DNA of 64,000 nucleotides from SHZI01 sp964417725 (GCA_964417725.1 CAYQIV010000001.1:62001-126000); one strand, 5' to 3'. Positions 36,718 to 45,760 are shown, numbered from the stretch's first letter. Numbers and translations: made by a program. The notes: a model not told the origin generated them from the letters alone.

Positions 36718-37200
36718 TTACGGAAACTGCAGGGCCGCCAGCAGCTGCCGACCGCCGGGGGTGGCGGCGGCGAGACGCGTGGTGCGGCCCGTGTCGCCGG
36801 TGATCGACAGACCCAGATCGAGATCCGCCACCGGCAACCGCCCCTCCCCCTTTTCCGGCCACTCGACCAGCAGCAGGCCGCGCCCGTCGTCGTCGTCGCG
36901 CAGGCCGAGGTATTCGATCTCGGCGGGGTCGGCGCAGCGGTACAGATCGACGTGGCGCACGTGCCGGCCGGCCAGGTCATAGGGCTCGACCAGCGTGTAG
37001 GTCGGGCTCGGCACGCGCCCGCGGTGGCCGAGCGCCACCAGCAGGGCACGGACCAGCGTGGTCTTGCCGGCCCCCAGGTCACCCCGGAGGAACACCACGC
37101 AGCGCGGCGGGTCGACCTGGCGCAGCGCGTCGGCCAGCGCCACCCCCAGCCGGCACGTCGAGGCCTCGTCCGGCAGCGTCACTGTCCGGTATTCAGCCAT
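36718..37200 (-). CDS. tsaE: tRNA t6A biosynthesis ATPase TsaE
   Basis: 160 residues. P-loop GDLGAGKTTLVRALL, VPSPTYTLVEPYDL and VEWPEKGEGRLPVADL are typical TsaE (YjeE). With TsaB, TsaC and TsaD it makes N6-threonylcarbamoyladenosine at A37. Its start overlaps the 3' end of nnr by 22 nt, so the two are coupled, as in E. coli. Confidence 0.96.
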   Translation of the reverse strand: MAEYRTVTLPDEASTCRLGVALADALRQVDPPRCVVFLRGDLGAGKTTLVRALLVALGHRGRVPSPTYTLVEPYDLAGRHVRHVDLYRCADPAEIEYLGLRDDDDGRGLLLVEWPEKGEGRLPVADLDLGLSITGDTGRTTRLAAATPGGRQLLAALQFP

Positions 37201-38663
37201 GCGCGGATATGTGGCAGCAGGTCGCTGGCGATGAGCCCACGCGGGCCGGCAATGGCCGCGTCGTCCCCGGCAGCGGCATGGACGAATGCGGCCGCAGCCG
37301 CGATGGTGGGGTCGAGGCGGCCGGTCTGCGCGACGAGTCCGGCAGTGACACCGGTGAGCAGGTCGCCCATCCCTGCCGTCGCCATGCCCGGGTTGCCGCG
37401 GTCGATGAGCCAGGGGATCTCGCCTTCACGGCCGATCATCGTGCCGGCGCCCTTGAGCACGACGGTGCCCCCATAGCGCGTGCACAGCGCATCGAGCGCG
37501 GCGAGGCGATCACCCTGCACGTCGGCCGCCGTCGTGTCGAGCAGGCGAGCGGCCTCGCCCGGATGCGGTGTGAGGATCCAGTCGTCGTGGCGGCATGGGG
37601 TGCGGGCGAGCAGGTTCAGCGCATCGGCATCGACGATCTTGGGCCGTCCGCCGTTGATCACGGCCTCCCACAACTGCCGGGCCCAGGCATCTCCACCGAG
37701 CCCGGGGCCGAGCGCCACGACCGAAGCGCGCCGCAGCAGGCCATCAAGCTCATCGGTACTGGCCGGCGCGTGGCACATCAGCTCCGGCCGACCGGCATGC
37801 ATGGCGCCGGTGTGCGCGGCGCGCGTGGCGACGCTGACCAGACCGGCGCCGCTGCGCAATGCCGCCTCACCGGCCAGTCGCACCGCACCGCCCATGCCGT
37901 GGTTGCCCCCCACGACCAGCACATGGCCATACAGGCCCTTGTGCCCGCTCGCGGCGCGCGGCGGCAATACGGCGAGATCCGCCGGGGTGAAGCGCCGCAG
38001 GCACGGGGTCACCTGCGACCACACGGACTCGGGCACGCCGAGGTCATCGAAATGCAGATGTCCGCGGCAATCCGGGCCATGACCGGTGAACAGGCCGAGC
38101 TTGTGGCCGACGAAGGTCACCGTTGCCATGGCACGAATGGCTGCGCCGCGCACGGCCCCGTTGTCACCGCCGAGCCCCGAGGGGATATCGACCGAGATCA
38201 CGGGCAACCGGGCTGCGTTCACGGACTCCACCGCATACAGCCACGCCCCCTCAAGCGGGCGCCCGAGCCCGGAGCCCAGCAGGGCATCGATGACGAGGTC
38301 GCAATCCTGGAGCAGACCAGCCGTGAACGGCATGACGCTGCCGCCCTGGTCGCGAAAGGCCTGCCAGGCCAGCGCGGCATCGCCGGTGAGGCGCACGGGA
38401 TCGGACAGCGCGGCAACGCGCACCTCGAAGCCGGCCCCGGCCGCCAACCGGGCGATCATGTAGCCGTCGCCGGCGTTGTTGCCGGCACCGCACAGCACCA
38501 GCCAGCGGTGCGCATCCGGGTACATCTGCCGGGCGACCCGCACGGTGGCCTCGGCGGCCCGGCACATCAGCACCTGACCGGGGATACCGCACTCGGTGAT
38601 GGCGATGCGATCGGCCTCGCGGACCGCGGCGGTGCGGTAGATGAATCGGCCGGTGACGGACAT
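37179..38663 (-). CDS. nnr: bifunctional NAD(P)H-hydrate epimerase/dehydratase
   Basis: 494 residues. N-terminal YjeF epimerase domain (~1-215; VLCGAGNNAGDGYMIARL, PVISVDIPSGLGGDNG) and C-terminal ADP-dependent dehydratase domain (~230-490; VVGGNHGMGGAVRLAGEAAL, NPGMATAGMGDLLTGV). Repairs damaged NAD(P)HX. Divergent from queG with only 23 nt between start codons; the two -10 boxes overlap, and the nnr ATG would be at or beside its transcription start. Confidence 0.96.
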   Translation of the reverse strand: MSVTGRFIYRTAAVREADRIAITECGIPGQVLMCRAAEATVRVARQMYPDAHRWLVLCGAGNNAGDGYMIARLAAGAGFEVRVAALSDPVRLTGDAALAWQAFRDQGGSVMPFTAGLLQDCDLVIDALLGSGLGRPLEGAWLYAVESVNAARLPVISVDIPSGLGGDNGAVRGAAIRAMATVTFVGHKLGLFTGHGPDCRGHLHFDDLGVPESVWSQVTPCLRRFTPADLAVLPPRAASGHKGLYGHVLVVGGNHGMGGAVRLAGEAALRSGAGLVSVATRAAHTGAMHAGRPELMCHAPASTDELDGLLRRASVVALGPGLGGDAWARQLWEAVINGGRPKIVDADALNLLARTPCRHDDWILTPHPGEAARLLDTTAADVQGDRLAALDALCTRYGGTVVLKGAGTMIGREGEIPWLIDRGNPGMATAGMGDLLTGVTAGLVAQTGRLDPTIAAAAAFVHAAAGDDAAIAGPRGLIASDLLPHIRAWLNTGQ

Positions 38664-38670
38664 GGCGATG

Positions 38671-38678
38671 ATTATACT
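38671..38678. promoter_or_regulatory. overlapping divergent -10 elements, nnr and queG
   Basis: ATTATACT reads TATACT (38673-38678) towards queG and, on the other strand, TATAAT (38676-38671) towards nnr. Each box ends 7-8 nt from its start codon, so both transcripts would be leaderless or nearly so. No convincing -35 is seen on either side. Confidence 0.5.
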
Positions 38679-38686
38679 GACGCCCG

Positions 38687-39796
38687 GTGCCCACTCCCCC
38701 GGTATTCGTGAACGACGACGAGACAGACCTCGACGAACTTGCCCGCAGGATCCGCGACTGGGGCACTGAACTCGGCTTCGCCGCCATCGGCATCACCGGC
38801 ATCGATCCCGGCCCTGCCGAGCAGCGTCTCGAGGCCTGGCTCGAAGCCGGCCATCACGGCGACATGGACTACATGGCCCGGCACGGGCGCATGCGCAGCC
38901 GACCGGGGCTGCTCCTGCCCGGCACCGTCCGCGTCATCAGCGCACGCATGGACCACCTGCCCAGAGGCGCCGCCGCCGCCAGGACCGTGCTCGCCGACCC
39001 GCAGCGGGCCTATGTCGCCCGCTATGCCCTCGGCCGCGATTACCACAAGACGATGCGTCAACGGCTGGCGCGGCTGGCGGCACGCATCAGCGCGGCAGCC
39101 CCCCATCACGCCTGTCGCGTCTATAGCGACAGCGCGCCCATACTCGAGAAACCCTTTGCCGCCGCCGCGGGCCTCGGCTGGATCGGCAAGCACTCCCTGC
39201 TCATCAACCGCCATGCCGGCTCGTGGTTTCTGCTCGGCGAGATCTGCACCAACCTGCCGCTGCCAGTCGACGCACCGGCCACTGCCCACTGCGGCAGCTG
39301 CCATGCCTGCATCGACGTTTGCCCGACCCGCGCCATCGTCGCCCCCCATGTCGTCGACGCGCGACGCTGCATTTCCTATCTGACGATCGAATCGGCCGCG
39401 CCGATTCCGGCCGAACTGCGGCCGGCGATCGGCAACCGCATCTTCGGCTGCGACGACTGCCAGCTCCACTGCCCATGGAACAAGTTCGCCCGGCATGCGC
39501 CGCTGGCCGACTTCGACCCGCGGCACGGTCTCGACGCGGCACTGCTCGTCGACCTCTTCGCATGGGACCATGCGCGCTGGGAAACGGCCACCAACGGCAG
39601 CGCACTGCGCCGTGCCGGCCACGAAGGCTGGCTGCGCAACATCGCCGTTGCACTCGGCAATGCACCGCGCACAGCGGCCGTCATCGCGGCCCTCGAAAAG
39701 CACCGCAACCACCCTTCGGCACTGGTCCGCGAACACGTCCACTGGGCATTGGCCCGGCACGGCGTGTCCGTACCGGGTGATGCCGCGACGGGCTGA
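38687..39796 (+). CDS. queG: epoxyqueuosine reductase QueG
   Basis: 369 residues. N-terminal cobalamin-binding/catalytic part (GELGFAAIGITG-like start; SAPILEKPFAAAAGLGWIGK), then two 4Fe-4S clusters (CGSCHACIDVCP and CDDCQLHCP). It performs the last step of queuosine synthesis on tRNA. The start is GTG; a second in-frame GTG seven codons later is possible. No ribosome-binding site is visible. yjeS (queG) is divergent from nnr in E. coli too. The C-terminal HEAT-like part is short. Confidence 0.95.
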   Translation: MPTPPVFVNDDETDLDELARRIRDWGTELGFAAIGITGIDPGPAEQRLEAWLEAGHHGDMDYMARHGRMRSRPGLLLPGTVRVISARMDHLPRGAAAARTVLADPQRAYVARYALGRDYHKTMRQRLARLAARISAAAPHHACRVYSDSAPILEKPFAAAAGLGWIGKHSLLINRHAGSWFLLGEICTNLPLPVDAPATAHCGSCHACIDVCPTRAIVAPHVVDARRCISYLTIESAAPIPAELRPAIGNRIFGCDDCQLHCPWNKFARHAPLADFDPRHGLDAALLVDLFAWDHARWETATNGSALRRAGHEGWLRNIAVALGNAPRTAAVIAALEKHRNHPSALVREHVHWALARHGVSVPGDAATG

Positions 39797-39806
39797 CGGG
39801 CTGCAC

Positions 39807-40676
39807 TCAGACGCGCACGTTGTCGATCAGTCGCGCACGGCCGAGATATGCCGCAGCAAGCACCACCAGGGCCCGGTCCCCGCGTTCGGGCGCGGCGAGA
39901 TCGGCGGCCCGGCGGATGGCGAAGTAATCCGGCTTCATGCCGGCGACACGCAGCGCCGCCAACCCGTCGGCCTCGAGCGCGGCGAAATCGCGGCGCCCGC
40001 GCCTGAGTGCTTCCCGGCATCGGGACAACGCCGCATGGAGTGCCGGCGCATGGGCCCGCTCCCTGGCCGACAGGTACTGGTTGCGCGAACTGAGGGCCAG
40101 ACCATCGCGCTCGCGACGCGTCGTGCCGGCAATGACGCGCACCGGGAAATGCAGGTCGGCGGCCATGCGCCGGATGATCACCAGCTGCTGGTAGTCCTTG
40201 CGGCCGAACACGGCAACATCGGGCTGGACGATATTGAAAAGCCGCGCCACCACCGAGGTGACACCGGCGAAATGTCGCGGCCGGGACTGGCCACAGAGGA
40301 TCGCGGACAATCCAGGCACGGCGACGGTGGTCGTCGCCTCGCTGCCTCCCGGATAGATCGCCGTCACGGCTGGCACGAAGAGCACATCGGCACCGGCTGC
40401 GACGAGCTGGCGGCGGTCGCTCGCCAGCGTGCGCGGGTAGCGTGCGTAGTCTTCGCCCGGCCCGAACTGGGCCGGATTGACGAATACCGAGACGACGACC
40501 CGCGGCGCGTGGCGGCGGGCCAGCGCCACCAGCGCCAGGTGACCGGCATGCAGGTTGCCCATCGTCGGCACCAGCGCAATGCGTTCGCCGCCGGCGCGCC
40601 AGCCGGCGAGAAGCCTGCGCAACGCAGCGATGCCACGGAGGGTTTTCACGACACGCAGCGCACCGCGAGGCGCCAT
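39807..40676 (-). CDS. panC: pantothenate synthetase
   Basis: 289 residues. PTMGNLHAGHLALVALARRH holds the HIGH-like motif; FVNPAQFGPGEDYARYPRTL, FGRKDYQQLVIIRRM and LSSRNQYLSARER (KMSKS-like) follow. It ligates pantoate and beta-alanine for CoA synthesis. The ATG giving MAPRGALRVVKTL is 7 nt after the panB stop; a GTG nine codons later is also possible. Confidence 0.96.
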   Translation of the reverse strand: MAPRGALRVVKTLRGIAALRRLLAGWRAGGERIALVPTMGNLHAGHLALVALARRHAPRVVVSVFVNPAQFGPGEDYARYPRTLASDRRQLVAAGADVLFVPAVTAIYPGGSEATTTVAVPGLSAILCGQSRPRHFAGVTSVVARLFNIVQPDVAVFGRKDYQQLVIIRRMAADLHFPVRVIAGTTRRERDGLALSSRNQYLSARERAHAPALHAALSRCREALRRGRRDFAALEADGLAALRVAGMKPDYFAIRRAADLAAPERGDRALVVLAAAYLGRARLIDNVRV

Positions 40677-40683
40677 CGCCCGT

Positions 40684-41514
40684 TCAGGAAAAACAATGTT
40701 CGGGCGCCGGGTAACTGCGGTCCTTGACCGCCTCGACATAGCGCCGGCAGGCCTCGGGCAGGCTGGCCGCGCCGTTCATGAAGTTGCGCACGAAGCGCGG
40801 CAGTCGCCCCTGGGTAATGCCCAGCGCATCGTAGAGCACCAGGATCTGGCCATCGACATGCGGCCCGGCGCCGATGCCGATGACCGGCACACTGACGGCA
40901 TCGCAGATCGCCTGGCCGAGTTCGTTGGGCACGCATTCGAGCAGCACGATGTCGGCACCGGCCTGCTCGAGCGCCACCGCGTCCTCGAGCATCCGCTCAG
41001 CCTGGTGCTGCTCCCGCCCCTGCACGCGGAAACCGCCGATCTTGTGCACGGACTGCGGGCGCAGTCCAAGGTGTGCACAGACCGGGATGTCATGCCTGGC
41101 GAGATGCTCGACGATCCTGACCTGCCCGGCGCCTCCCTCGAGCTTGACCATCATCGCCCCACCCTCCTGCATGAGCCGTACGGCGCTGTCGAGCGCCTGG
41201 CTGGCCGTGGTGTAGCTCATGAACGGCATGTCGGCGACGAGGAAGGCGCGGCGCAGGCCGCGTCGCACGGCGCGCGCGTGATAGACGATGTCGGCCACGG
41301 TGACCGGCACCGTGGTGTCATGCCCCTGGATGACCATGCCCAGCGAATCACCAACCAGCACGAGATCGACCCCGGCGCCGTCGACGATTCCGGCAAAGCT
41401 GGCGTCGTAAGCCGTCAGGCAGGCAATCGGTTCGCCGGCCTGCTTCATCGCTTGCAGCGTCGACACGTTGACGGGTGGCTGCGGCTGATCCCGCTGTTCA
41501 AGCTGCTTGTACAT
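40684..41514 (-). CDS. panB: 3-methyl-2-oxobutanoate hydroxymethyltransferase
   Basis: 276 residues. CLTAYDASFAGIVDGAGVD, VGDSLGMVIQGHDTTVPVT and HLGLRPQSVHKIGGFRVQGR are standard PanB motifs for Mg2+ and ketopantoate formation. It produces ketopantoate, upstream of PanC. A 35-nt gap separates it from the kinase gene. Confidence 0.97.
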   Translation of the reverse strand: MYKQLEQRDQPQPPVNVSTLQAMKQAGEPIACLTAYDASFAGIVDGAGVDLVLVGDSLGMVIQGHDTTVPVTVADIVYHARAVRRGLRRAFLVADMPFMSYTTASQALDSAVRLMQEGGAMMVKLEGGAGQVRIVEHLARHDIPVCAHLGLRPQSVHKIGGFRVQGREQHQAERMLEDAVALEQAGADIVLLECVPNELGQAICDAVSVPVIGIGAGPHVDGQILVLYDALGITQGRLPRFVRNFMNGAASLPEACRRYVEAVKDRSYPAPEHCFS

Positions 41515-41549
41515 GGCTTCCCCGTGAGGTCAGCGTGCCAGCGTACCGC

Positions 41550-42197
41550 TCAGGCGAGGGCCGAGGCGACCGGGTTGAAGAAATGACGGCCGCTGCGCAC
41601 GCGCCGGATCTGTTCGAGCAACAGGCCAAAGTGGCTGTCATTGTGCACCGGATCGATCACCGCCGCGTTGACGATCAGCAAGGGCGCCTTGTCGTAGGCA
41701 TGGAAGAACCGCGCATAGGCCTCCGTGAGGCGCTCCAGGTAGCGGCGGCCGATGCGCCGTTCGTAGTCTATGCCACGCCGGGCGATACGGAACAGCAGCG
41801 TGTCGACGGGCGCCTGCAGGTAGACGACGAGGTCGGGCACCGGCGGCTCGAAGCGCAGCGAGGCTGCAACACGCTCATAGAGGTCGAGTTCGTCGCGATC
41901 GAGCGTCAGCTCGGCGAACAGCCGGTCCTTGTCGATCAAATAGTCGGAGATCCGCGCCTCGGCGAAAATGTCGGCCTGGCGCAGCTGATCGATCTGGCGC
42001 ACGCGCTGGCAGAGGAAAAACAGCTGGGTGGGCAGTGCCGCGCCGCGCGGGTCCTGGTAATAGCGCTCGAGGAACGGATTGGCGGCCGGCTCCTCGAGCA
42101 GGATCTCGCCATCCAGCGTCTCGGCAAGCCGGCGCGCCAGGCTGGTCTTGCCCACGCCGATGGGCCCTTCGATGGCGATATAGCGCGAGTTGGCCAT
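41550..42197 (-). CDS. deoxynucleoside kinase
   Basis: 215 residues, dNK/dGK family. P-loop EGPIGVGKTSLARRL at the N-terminus, EEPAANPFLERYYQDP, FFLCQRVRQI, and a lid region with R-x3-R-x-I-D-Y-E-R-R-I. It phosphorylates a deoxynucleoside in salvage; which one cannot be read from sequence. Regularly placed by panB and folK in non-enteric gammaproteobacteria. Confidence 0.9.
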   Translation of the reverse strand: MANSRYIAIEGPIGVGKTSLARRLAETLDGEILLEEPAANPFLERYYQDPRGAALPTQLFFLCQRVRQIDQLRQADIFAEARISDYLIDKDRLFAELTLDRDELDLYERVAASLRFEPPVPDLVVYLQAPVDTLLFRIARRGIDYERRIGRRYLERLTEAYARFFHAYDKAPLLIVNAAVIDPVHNDSHFGLLLEQIRRVRSGRHFFNPVASALA

Positions 42198-42234
42198 AGG
42201 ATTTGCCGTTATCGTTCAGGCCCGGGGCGGGCGT

Positions 42235-42741
42235 TCAGTCGAGGGGCACCAGCGGCGTGGCATCGACGGCACCGGCCAACTGGCCGATGCGGCCCAGCCC
42301 TTCGATACGCAGCCCCGGCGCGATCTCGAGCAGCGGCAACAATACAAAATTCCGGCCTTCGATGCCCGGGTGGGGCAAGGTCAGCCCGGGCTCGCGCATC
42401 ACCCGGTCGGCATAGACGAGCAGGTCGAGGTCGAGGGTGCGCGACGCCCAGCGGTCACCGGCCACGCGCTGCCGGCCGTGGCGCGCCTCGACCGCTTTGA
42501 GTTCACCGAGCAGCGCCAGCGGTGTCAGCGTGGTCAGCAGTGCGGCGACGGCATTGACGTAGTCCGGCTGGCCGGTATCGCCGAAAGGTGGATTGCGATA
42601 GCGACGTGAGGCCGCGATCAGGCGCGTCTGCGGCAGCCCGGCCAGTGCCGTCAGCGCGCGGCGCACCTGGGCAGGCGGGTCGTCGAGATTGCTGCCCAGC
42701 CCGACGTAGGCGGGCAGCCAGTGACCGTGCGACGCCGCCAC
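42235..42741 (-). CDS. folK: HPPK, folate pathway pyrophosphokinase
   Basis: 168 residues. YVGLGSNLDDPPAQVRRAL, RYRNPPFGDTGQPDYVNAV, and RWASRTLDLDLLVYAD (metal-binding DLDLL) identify 6-hydroxymethyl-7,8-dihydropterin pyrophosphokinase. GTG start one base after the pcnB stop (TGA-C-GTG), so the pair is coupled, as in E. coli pcnB-folK. Confidence 0.96.
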   Translation of the reverse strand: MAASHGHWLPAYVGLGSNLDDPPAQVRRALTALAGLPQTRLIAASRRYRNPPFGDTGQPDYVNAVAALLTTLTPLALLGELKAVEARHGRQRVAGDRWASRTLDLDLLVYADRVMREPGLTLPHPGIEGRNFVLLPLLEIAPGLRIEGLGRIGQLAGAVDATPLVPLD

Positions 42742-42742
42742 G

Positions 42743-44095
42743 TCAGGCCGGTGAAGGCGCCGGGCGCGAACGCCGGCGCCCGCCGCGCCGCCGCCGGCCG
42801 CTGCGCGGCCGATTCGGTGCCGGGGTCTCGTCCCGGGCTGTCACCGCGCCCTGCACCCCCGGCTCGACCGACTGGGCGCGCGCCCAGTGATCAAGCGTCG
42901 CATCCGGCACCTCGCCGAGCAGCTGGCGCAGCAGCAGCAGGTCGTAGGCGGCGCGGAAGCGACGGTGCGACAGTGTCACGGCCTGGCGCTTGCCGGCCGG
43001 GCAGCGGTCGAGCCGCAGCTGGAGCAGGAGCATCTCGCGCATCGGCACCGAGAAGCGCCGCGGCAGGGCGACGCGCGCCACCTGACGCAGCGTGACGACT
43101 TGCCCGGCCTCGATCAGTGCGGGCACCGCAGCGAGGCCGCGTTCGGCCTGCAACTGCCGGGCGAGCGCACTGGCCGGGCCCCAGAGCAGCACGCCGAAGA
43201 GAAACATGGGCGTCACCGGCAGCCCGTCGGCGATGCGCCGGTCGGTATTGGCGAGCGCCGCCTCGACGAAACGCACCCGGCACCCATCGGTGTCCGCAGC
43301 CAGCCAGGCGGCGGTGTCGGGGAAAAGATGGCTGAACAACCCGTAGCGCTGCAAACGCCGGTAGCTCTCGAGCGCATGGCCCGTTTCGAACACCTTGAGG
43401 AATTCATCGAACAAACGGGCCGAGGGCACGTGGTCAAGCAACGCGGCGAGCGGCCCGATCGGCGCCGCCGTGGCCGGCTCGAGTTCGAGGTCGAGCTTGG
43501 CGGCAAGCCGTGCGGCACGCACCATGCGCACCGGGTCCTCGCGGAAACGCGTTTCCGGGTCGCCGATCAGGCGCAGGCGCCGTGCGGCGATGTCTTCCAT
43601 GCCGCCGACGTAATCGCGGATGGTGAAGTCGGCGGCGCTGTAGTACAGCGCATTGATGGTGAAATCCCGCCGCCAGGCGTCTTCCTCGATGCTGCCGAAG
43701 GCGTTGTCCTTGAGGATGCGGCCATTCTCGTCGAGCACATGCCGGTCCTCGCTTTCGAGGTCGCCGCCGCCGACGCCGCGGAAGGTGGCAACCTCGACGA
43801 TCTCGTCATGGAAGCGGACATGCGCCAGGCGGAAGCGCCGCCCGATCAGCCGACAGTTGCCGAACAGGGCACGGACTTCCTCGGGACTGGCATCCGTGGC
43901 GATGTCGAAGTCCTTGGGGCGGCGCTCGAGGAGCAGGTCGCGAACCCCGCCGCCGACGATATAGGCCTGATAGCCGGCCTCGACCAGGCGATTGAGCACC
44001 TTGAGGGCATTGCGCGAGATGTGCGCCCGCGAGACGTTATGCTCGGGACGCGGCACGATGCGCGGCGAAACGACGGGAACGCTTGAGCTGGTCAA
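42743..44095 (-). CDS. pcnB: poly(A) polymerase I
   Basis: About 450 residues. Nucleotidyltransferase core VGGGVRDLLLERRPKDFDIA with the catalytic Asp pair (DFD), NCRLIGRRFRLAHV, RDFTINALYY; a C-terminal Arg-rich tail (RSGRRRRGGRRR) fits PcnB rather than a CCA-adding enzyme. It adds poly(A) to RNA 3' ends and promotes decay. The start is a TTG (no close Shine-Dalgarno), but the alignment with E. coli begins around PRPEHNVSRAHISRNALKV, so the exact start is uncertain. Confidence 0.93.
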   Translation of the reverse strand: MTSSSVPVVSPRIVPRPEHNVSRAHISRNALKVLNRLVEAGYQAYIVGGGVRDLLLERRPKDFDIATDASPEEVRALFGNCRLIGRRFRLAHVRFHDEIVEVATFRGVGGGDLESEDRHVLDENGRILKDNAFGSIEEDAWRRDFTINALYYSAADFTIRDYVGGMEDIAARRLRLIGDPETRFREDPVRMVRAARLAAKLDLELEPATAAPIGPLAALLDHVPSARLFDEFLKVFETGHALESYRRLQRYGLFSHLFPDTAAWLAADTDGCRVRFVEAALANTDRRIADGLPVTPMFLFGVLLWGPASALARQLQAERGLAAVPALIEAGQVVTLRQVARVALPRRFSVPMREMLLLQLRLDRCPAGKRQAVTLSHRRFRAAYDLLLLRQLLGEVPDATLDHWARAQSVEPGVQGAVTARDETPAPNRPRSGRRRRGGRRRSRPAPSPA

Positions 44096-44107
44096 AGTGA
44101 TTTCGGC

Positions 44108-44135
44108 TTGAGCCCGGGAAGACGGCGACTATAAT
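44108..44135 (+). promoter_or_regulatory. promoter of tRNA-Glu
   Basis: TTGAGC (44108-44113), 16-nt spacer, then a perfect TATAAT (44130-44135). Start expected near 44142, about 23 nt before the mature tRNA 5' end. Confidence 0.75.
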
Positions 44136-44164
44136 AGCAGCCCCGTATCGGGATCAGTGCCAAG

Positions 44165-44239
44165 GCTCCCTTCGTCTAGCGGTCAGGACGCGGCCCTCTC
44201 AAGGCTGAAACACGAGTTCGATTCTCGTAGGGAGCGCCA
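44165..44239 (+). tRNA. tRNA-Glu (anticodon CTC)
   Basis: 75 nt with encoded GCCA end. Acceptor GCTCCCT / AGGGAGC; D-arm TCGTCTAGCGGTCAGGA; anticodon arm CGGCC-CTCTCAA-GGCTG with anticodon CTC; T-arm CGAGTTCGATTCTCG. It reads GAG. The RDD membrane protein frame begins within 3 nt of its 3' end. Confidence 0.95.
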
Positions 44240-44241
44240 CC

Positions 44242-44670
44242 ATCACTCACGGCACCACCACTCCCGGGGTTCTCCGCCACCTCGCTGCGCTGGCCTACGA
44301 CCTGCTGCTCCTCGCGGCATGCTGGATGCTGGTGACGCTGCTTGTCGTGGCCGCACGCGGCGGCGTGGCCGTGGCACCCGGCAACCTGCGCCTGCAACTG
44401 GTACTGCTCGGGATCACCGCCGGCTTTTTCATCGGCTTCTGGTCACGCGATGGGCAGACGCTCGGCATGCGCGCATGGCGGCTGCGCGTCGTCGGGCCGG
44501 ATGGCCGGCCACCCCGTCCAGCCGTGGCGGGGATCCGCTTCGTCGTCGGGGCGCTGTCGTTCGGCCTCGGCGGCGCCGGCCTGCTCTGGCGCCTGCTCGA
44601 TCGCGACGGTTTGACGTGGTATGACCGTGCCGCTGGCACCCGCGTCGTGGCCGTGCCCAGAGAACGCTGA
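44242..44670 (+). CDS. RDD-family membrane protein with no standard start
   Basis: About 142 residues if read from ATC at 44242; three membrane helices and the RDD motifs HLAALAYDLLLLAA, SRDGQTLGMRAWRLRVV and LDRDGLTWYDRAAGTRVV. The frame has no ATG, GTG or TTG before codon 44326, which would remove most of the first conserved helix; the upstream in-frame stop is at 44206 inside tRNA-Glu. The tRNA 3' strand AGGGAG lies 7 nt before ATC, like a ribosome-binding site. Either a rare ATC/ATT start or an N-terminally shorter protein. RDD proteins are transport-related or of unknown role. Confidence 0.75.
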   Translation: MTHGTTTPGVLRHLAALAYDLLLLAACWMLVTLLVVAARGGVAVAPGNLRLQLVLLGITAGFFIGFWSRDGQTLGMRAWRLRVVGPDGRPPRPAVAGIRFVVGALSFGLGGAGLLWRLLDRDGLTWYDRAAGTRVVAVPRER

Positions 44671-44692
44671 ACAGCCCACCTCCTGCCCGCAG

Positions 44693-45760
44693 CTAGCGCG
44701 CGCGCGATGAAGCGAGCGCGGTGACACCGGCAAGGATCAGCGTCGGCAGCCAGCTCACCAGCCACGGCTGGATGCCCCAGATCTCGGCGCCGTCGATCAG
44801 GGTCCGGCTCATGAGATACCAGGCGAGCCCGATGGCCAGCCCGGCGACCAGACGCGCCCCGGCACCGGCCGAACGCAACGGCCCGAGCACGAAGGGCACC
44901 GCCAGCATGCACATCAGCGCGACCGCCACCGCAGAGGCGAAACGCGACCAGAACGCCACCTCGTAGCGGTGCGAGTCGAGGCCGTTGCGCTGCAGGTAGG
45001 CGATGTACCGGTACAGCGTGAAACCGCTCAGCGTGTTGGCCTTGACCACCGTCAGCCCGAGCAGGTCGGGGTTGATCCCCGCAACCGCCAGCGAGCGCGC
45101 CTGCCGGCGCACCGCGACGGCGTCCGGCGTGAAAAGGCTTTCGCGCAGGTTGCTGAGATACCAGTTGTCGTCACCGTCGACACGCACCGAATCGGCCTCG
45201 CCGATCGCGGCGAGGCCGCCGGCACCGTCGAGGCGAAAGACCAGCACCCCGGCCGCCGGTTCCTCTTCCGCCGGCGGCCTGACGTTGAGGATCAGCGGAC
45301 CCTCGCGGATCCAGGCGCTCTCACCGGCACCGAGTCCGGTCTGCCCGTACTTGGCCTCGGCACGGTATTGGCGGGCGAAGCGTTCCATCTGCGGCGCCAC
45401 CAGTTGCGCCAGCAGCAGGCCACCGAGGCCCAGCCAGATGCCGGTATGGAAAACCGCCCGACCGATCTCCGCCGGCGACACGCCGGAAGCGCGCAGCACC
45501 ACCAATTCGCTGCGCCCCGCCAGCGTACCCAGCCCCAGCAGGGCACCCATCAGCACCGCCACCGGCAACAGCTCGGAAATCACGTTGGGCAACTTGAGCA
45601 GCACCCAGACCGTGGCCCGCGCCAGGGTGTAGTCACCGATACCGATGTCATCAAGCTGGCTGATGAATTCGATGAAGCCGCCGACGCTGAGCAGCACCAG
45701 CAGCACCAGCGATGAAATGCCGATGACGGTGCGCATCAGGTAACGGCGGACGATCTTCAT
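44693..45760 (-). CDS. lptG: LPS export permease LptG
   Basis: 355 residues, YjgP/YjgQ family. Six membrane helices around a periplasmic beta-jellyroll; RYLMRTVIGISSLVLLVLLS at the N-terminus and LAGRSELVVLRASGVSPAEI are typical. With LptF and LptB2 it extracts LPS from the inner membrane. Its ATG overlaps the lptF stop by 4 nt. LptG rather than LptF by order and the longer periplasmic part. Confidence 0.95.
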   Translation of the reverse strand: MKIVRRYLMRTVIGISSLVLLVLLSVGGFIEFISQLDDIGIGDYTLARATVWVLLKLPNVISELLPVAVLMGALLGLGTLAGRSELVVLRASGVSPAEIGRAVFHTGIWLGLGGLLLAQLVAPQMERFARQYRAEAKYGQTGLGAGESAWIREGPLILNVRPPAEEEPAAGVLVFRLDGAGGLAAIGEADSVRVDGDDNWYLSNLRESLFTPDAVAVRRQARSLAVAGINPDLLGLTVVKANTLSGFTLYRYIAYLQRNGLDSHRYEVAFWSRFASAVAVALMCMLAVPFVLGPLRSAGAGARLVAGLAIGLAWYLMSRTLIDGAEIWGIQPWLVSWLPTLILAGVTALASSRAR

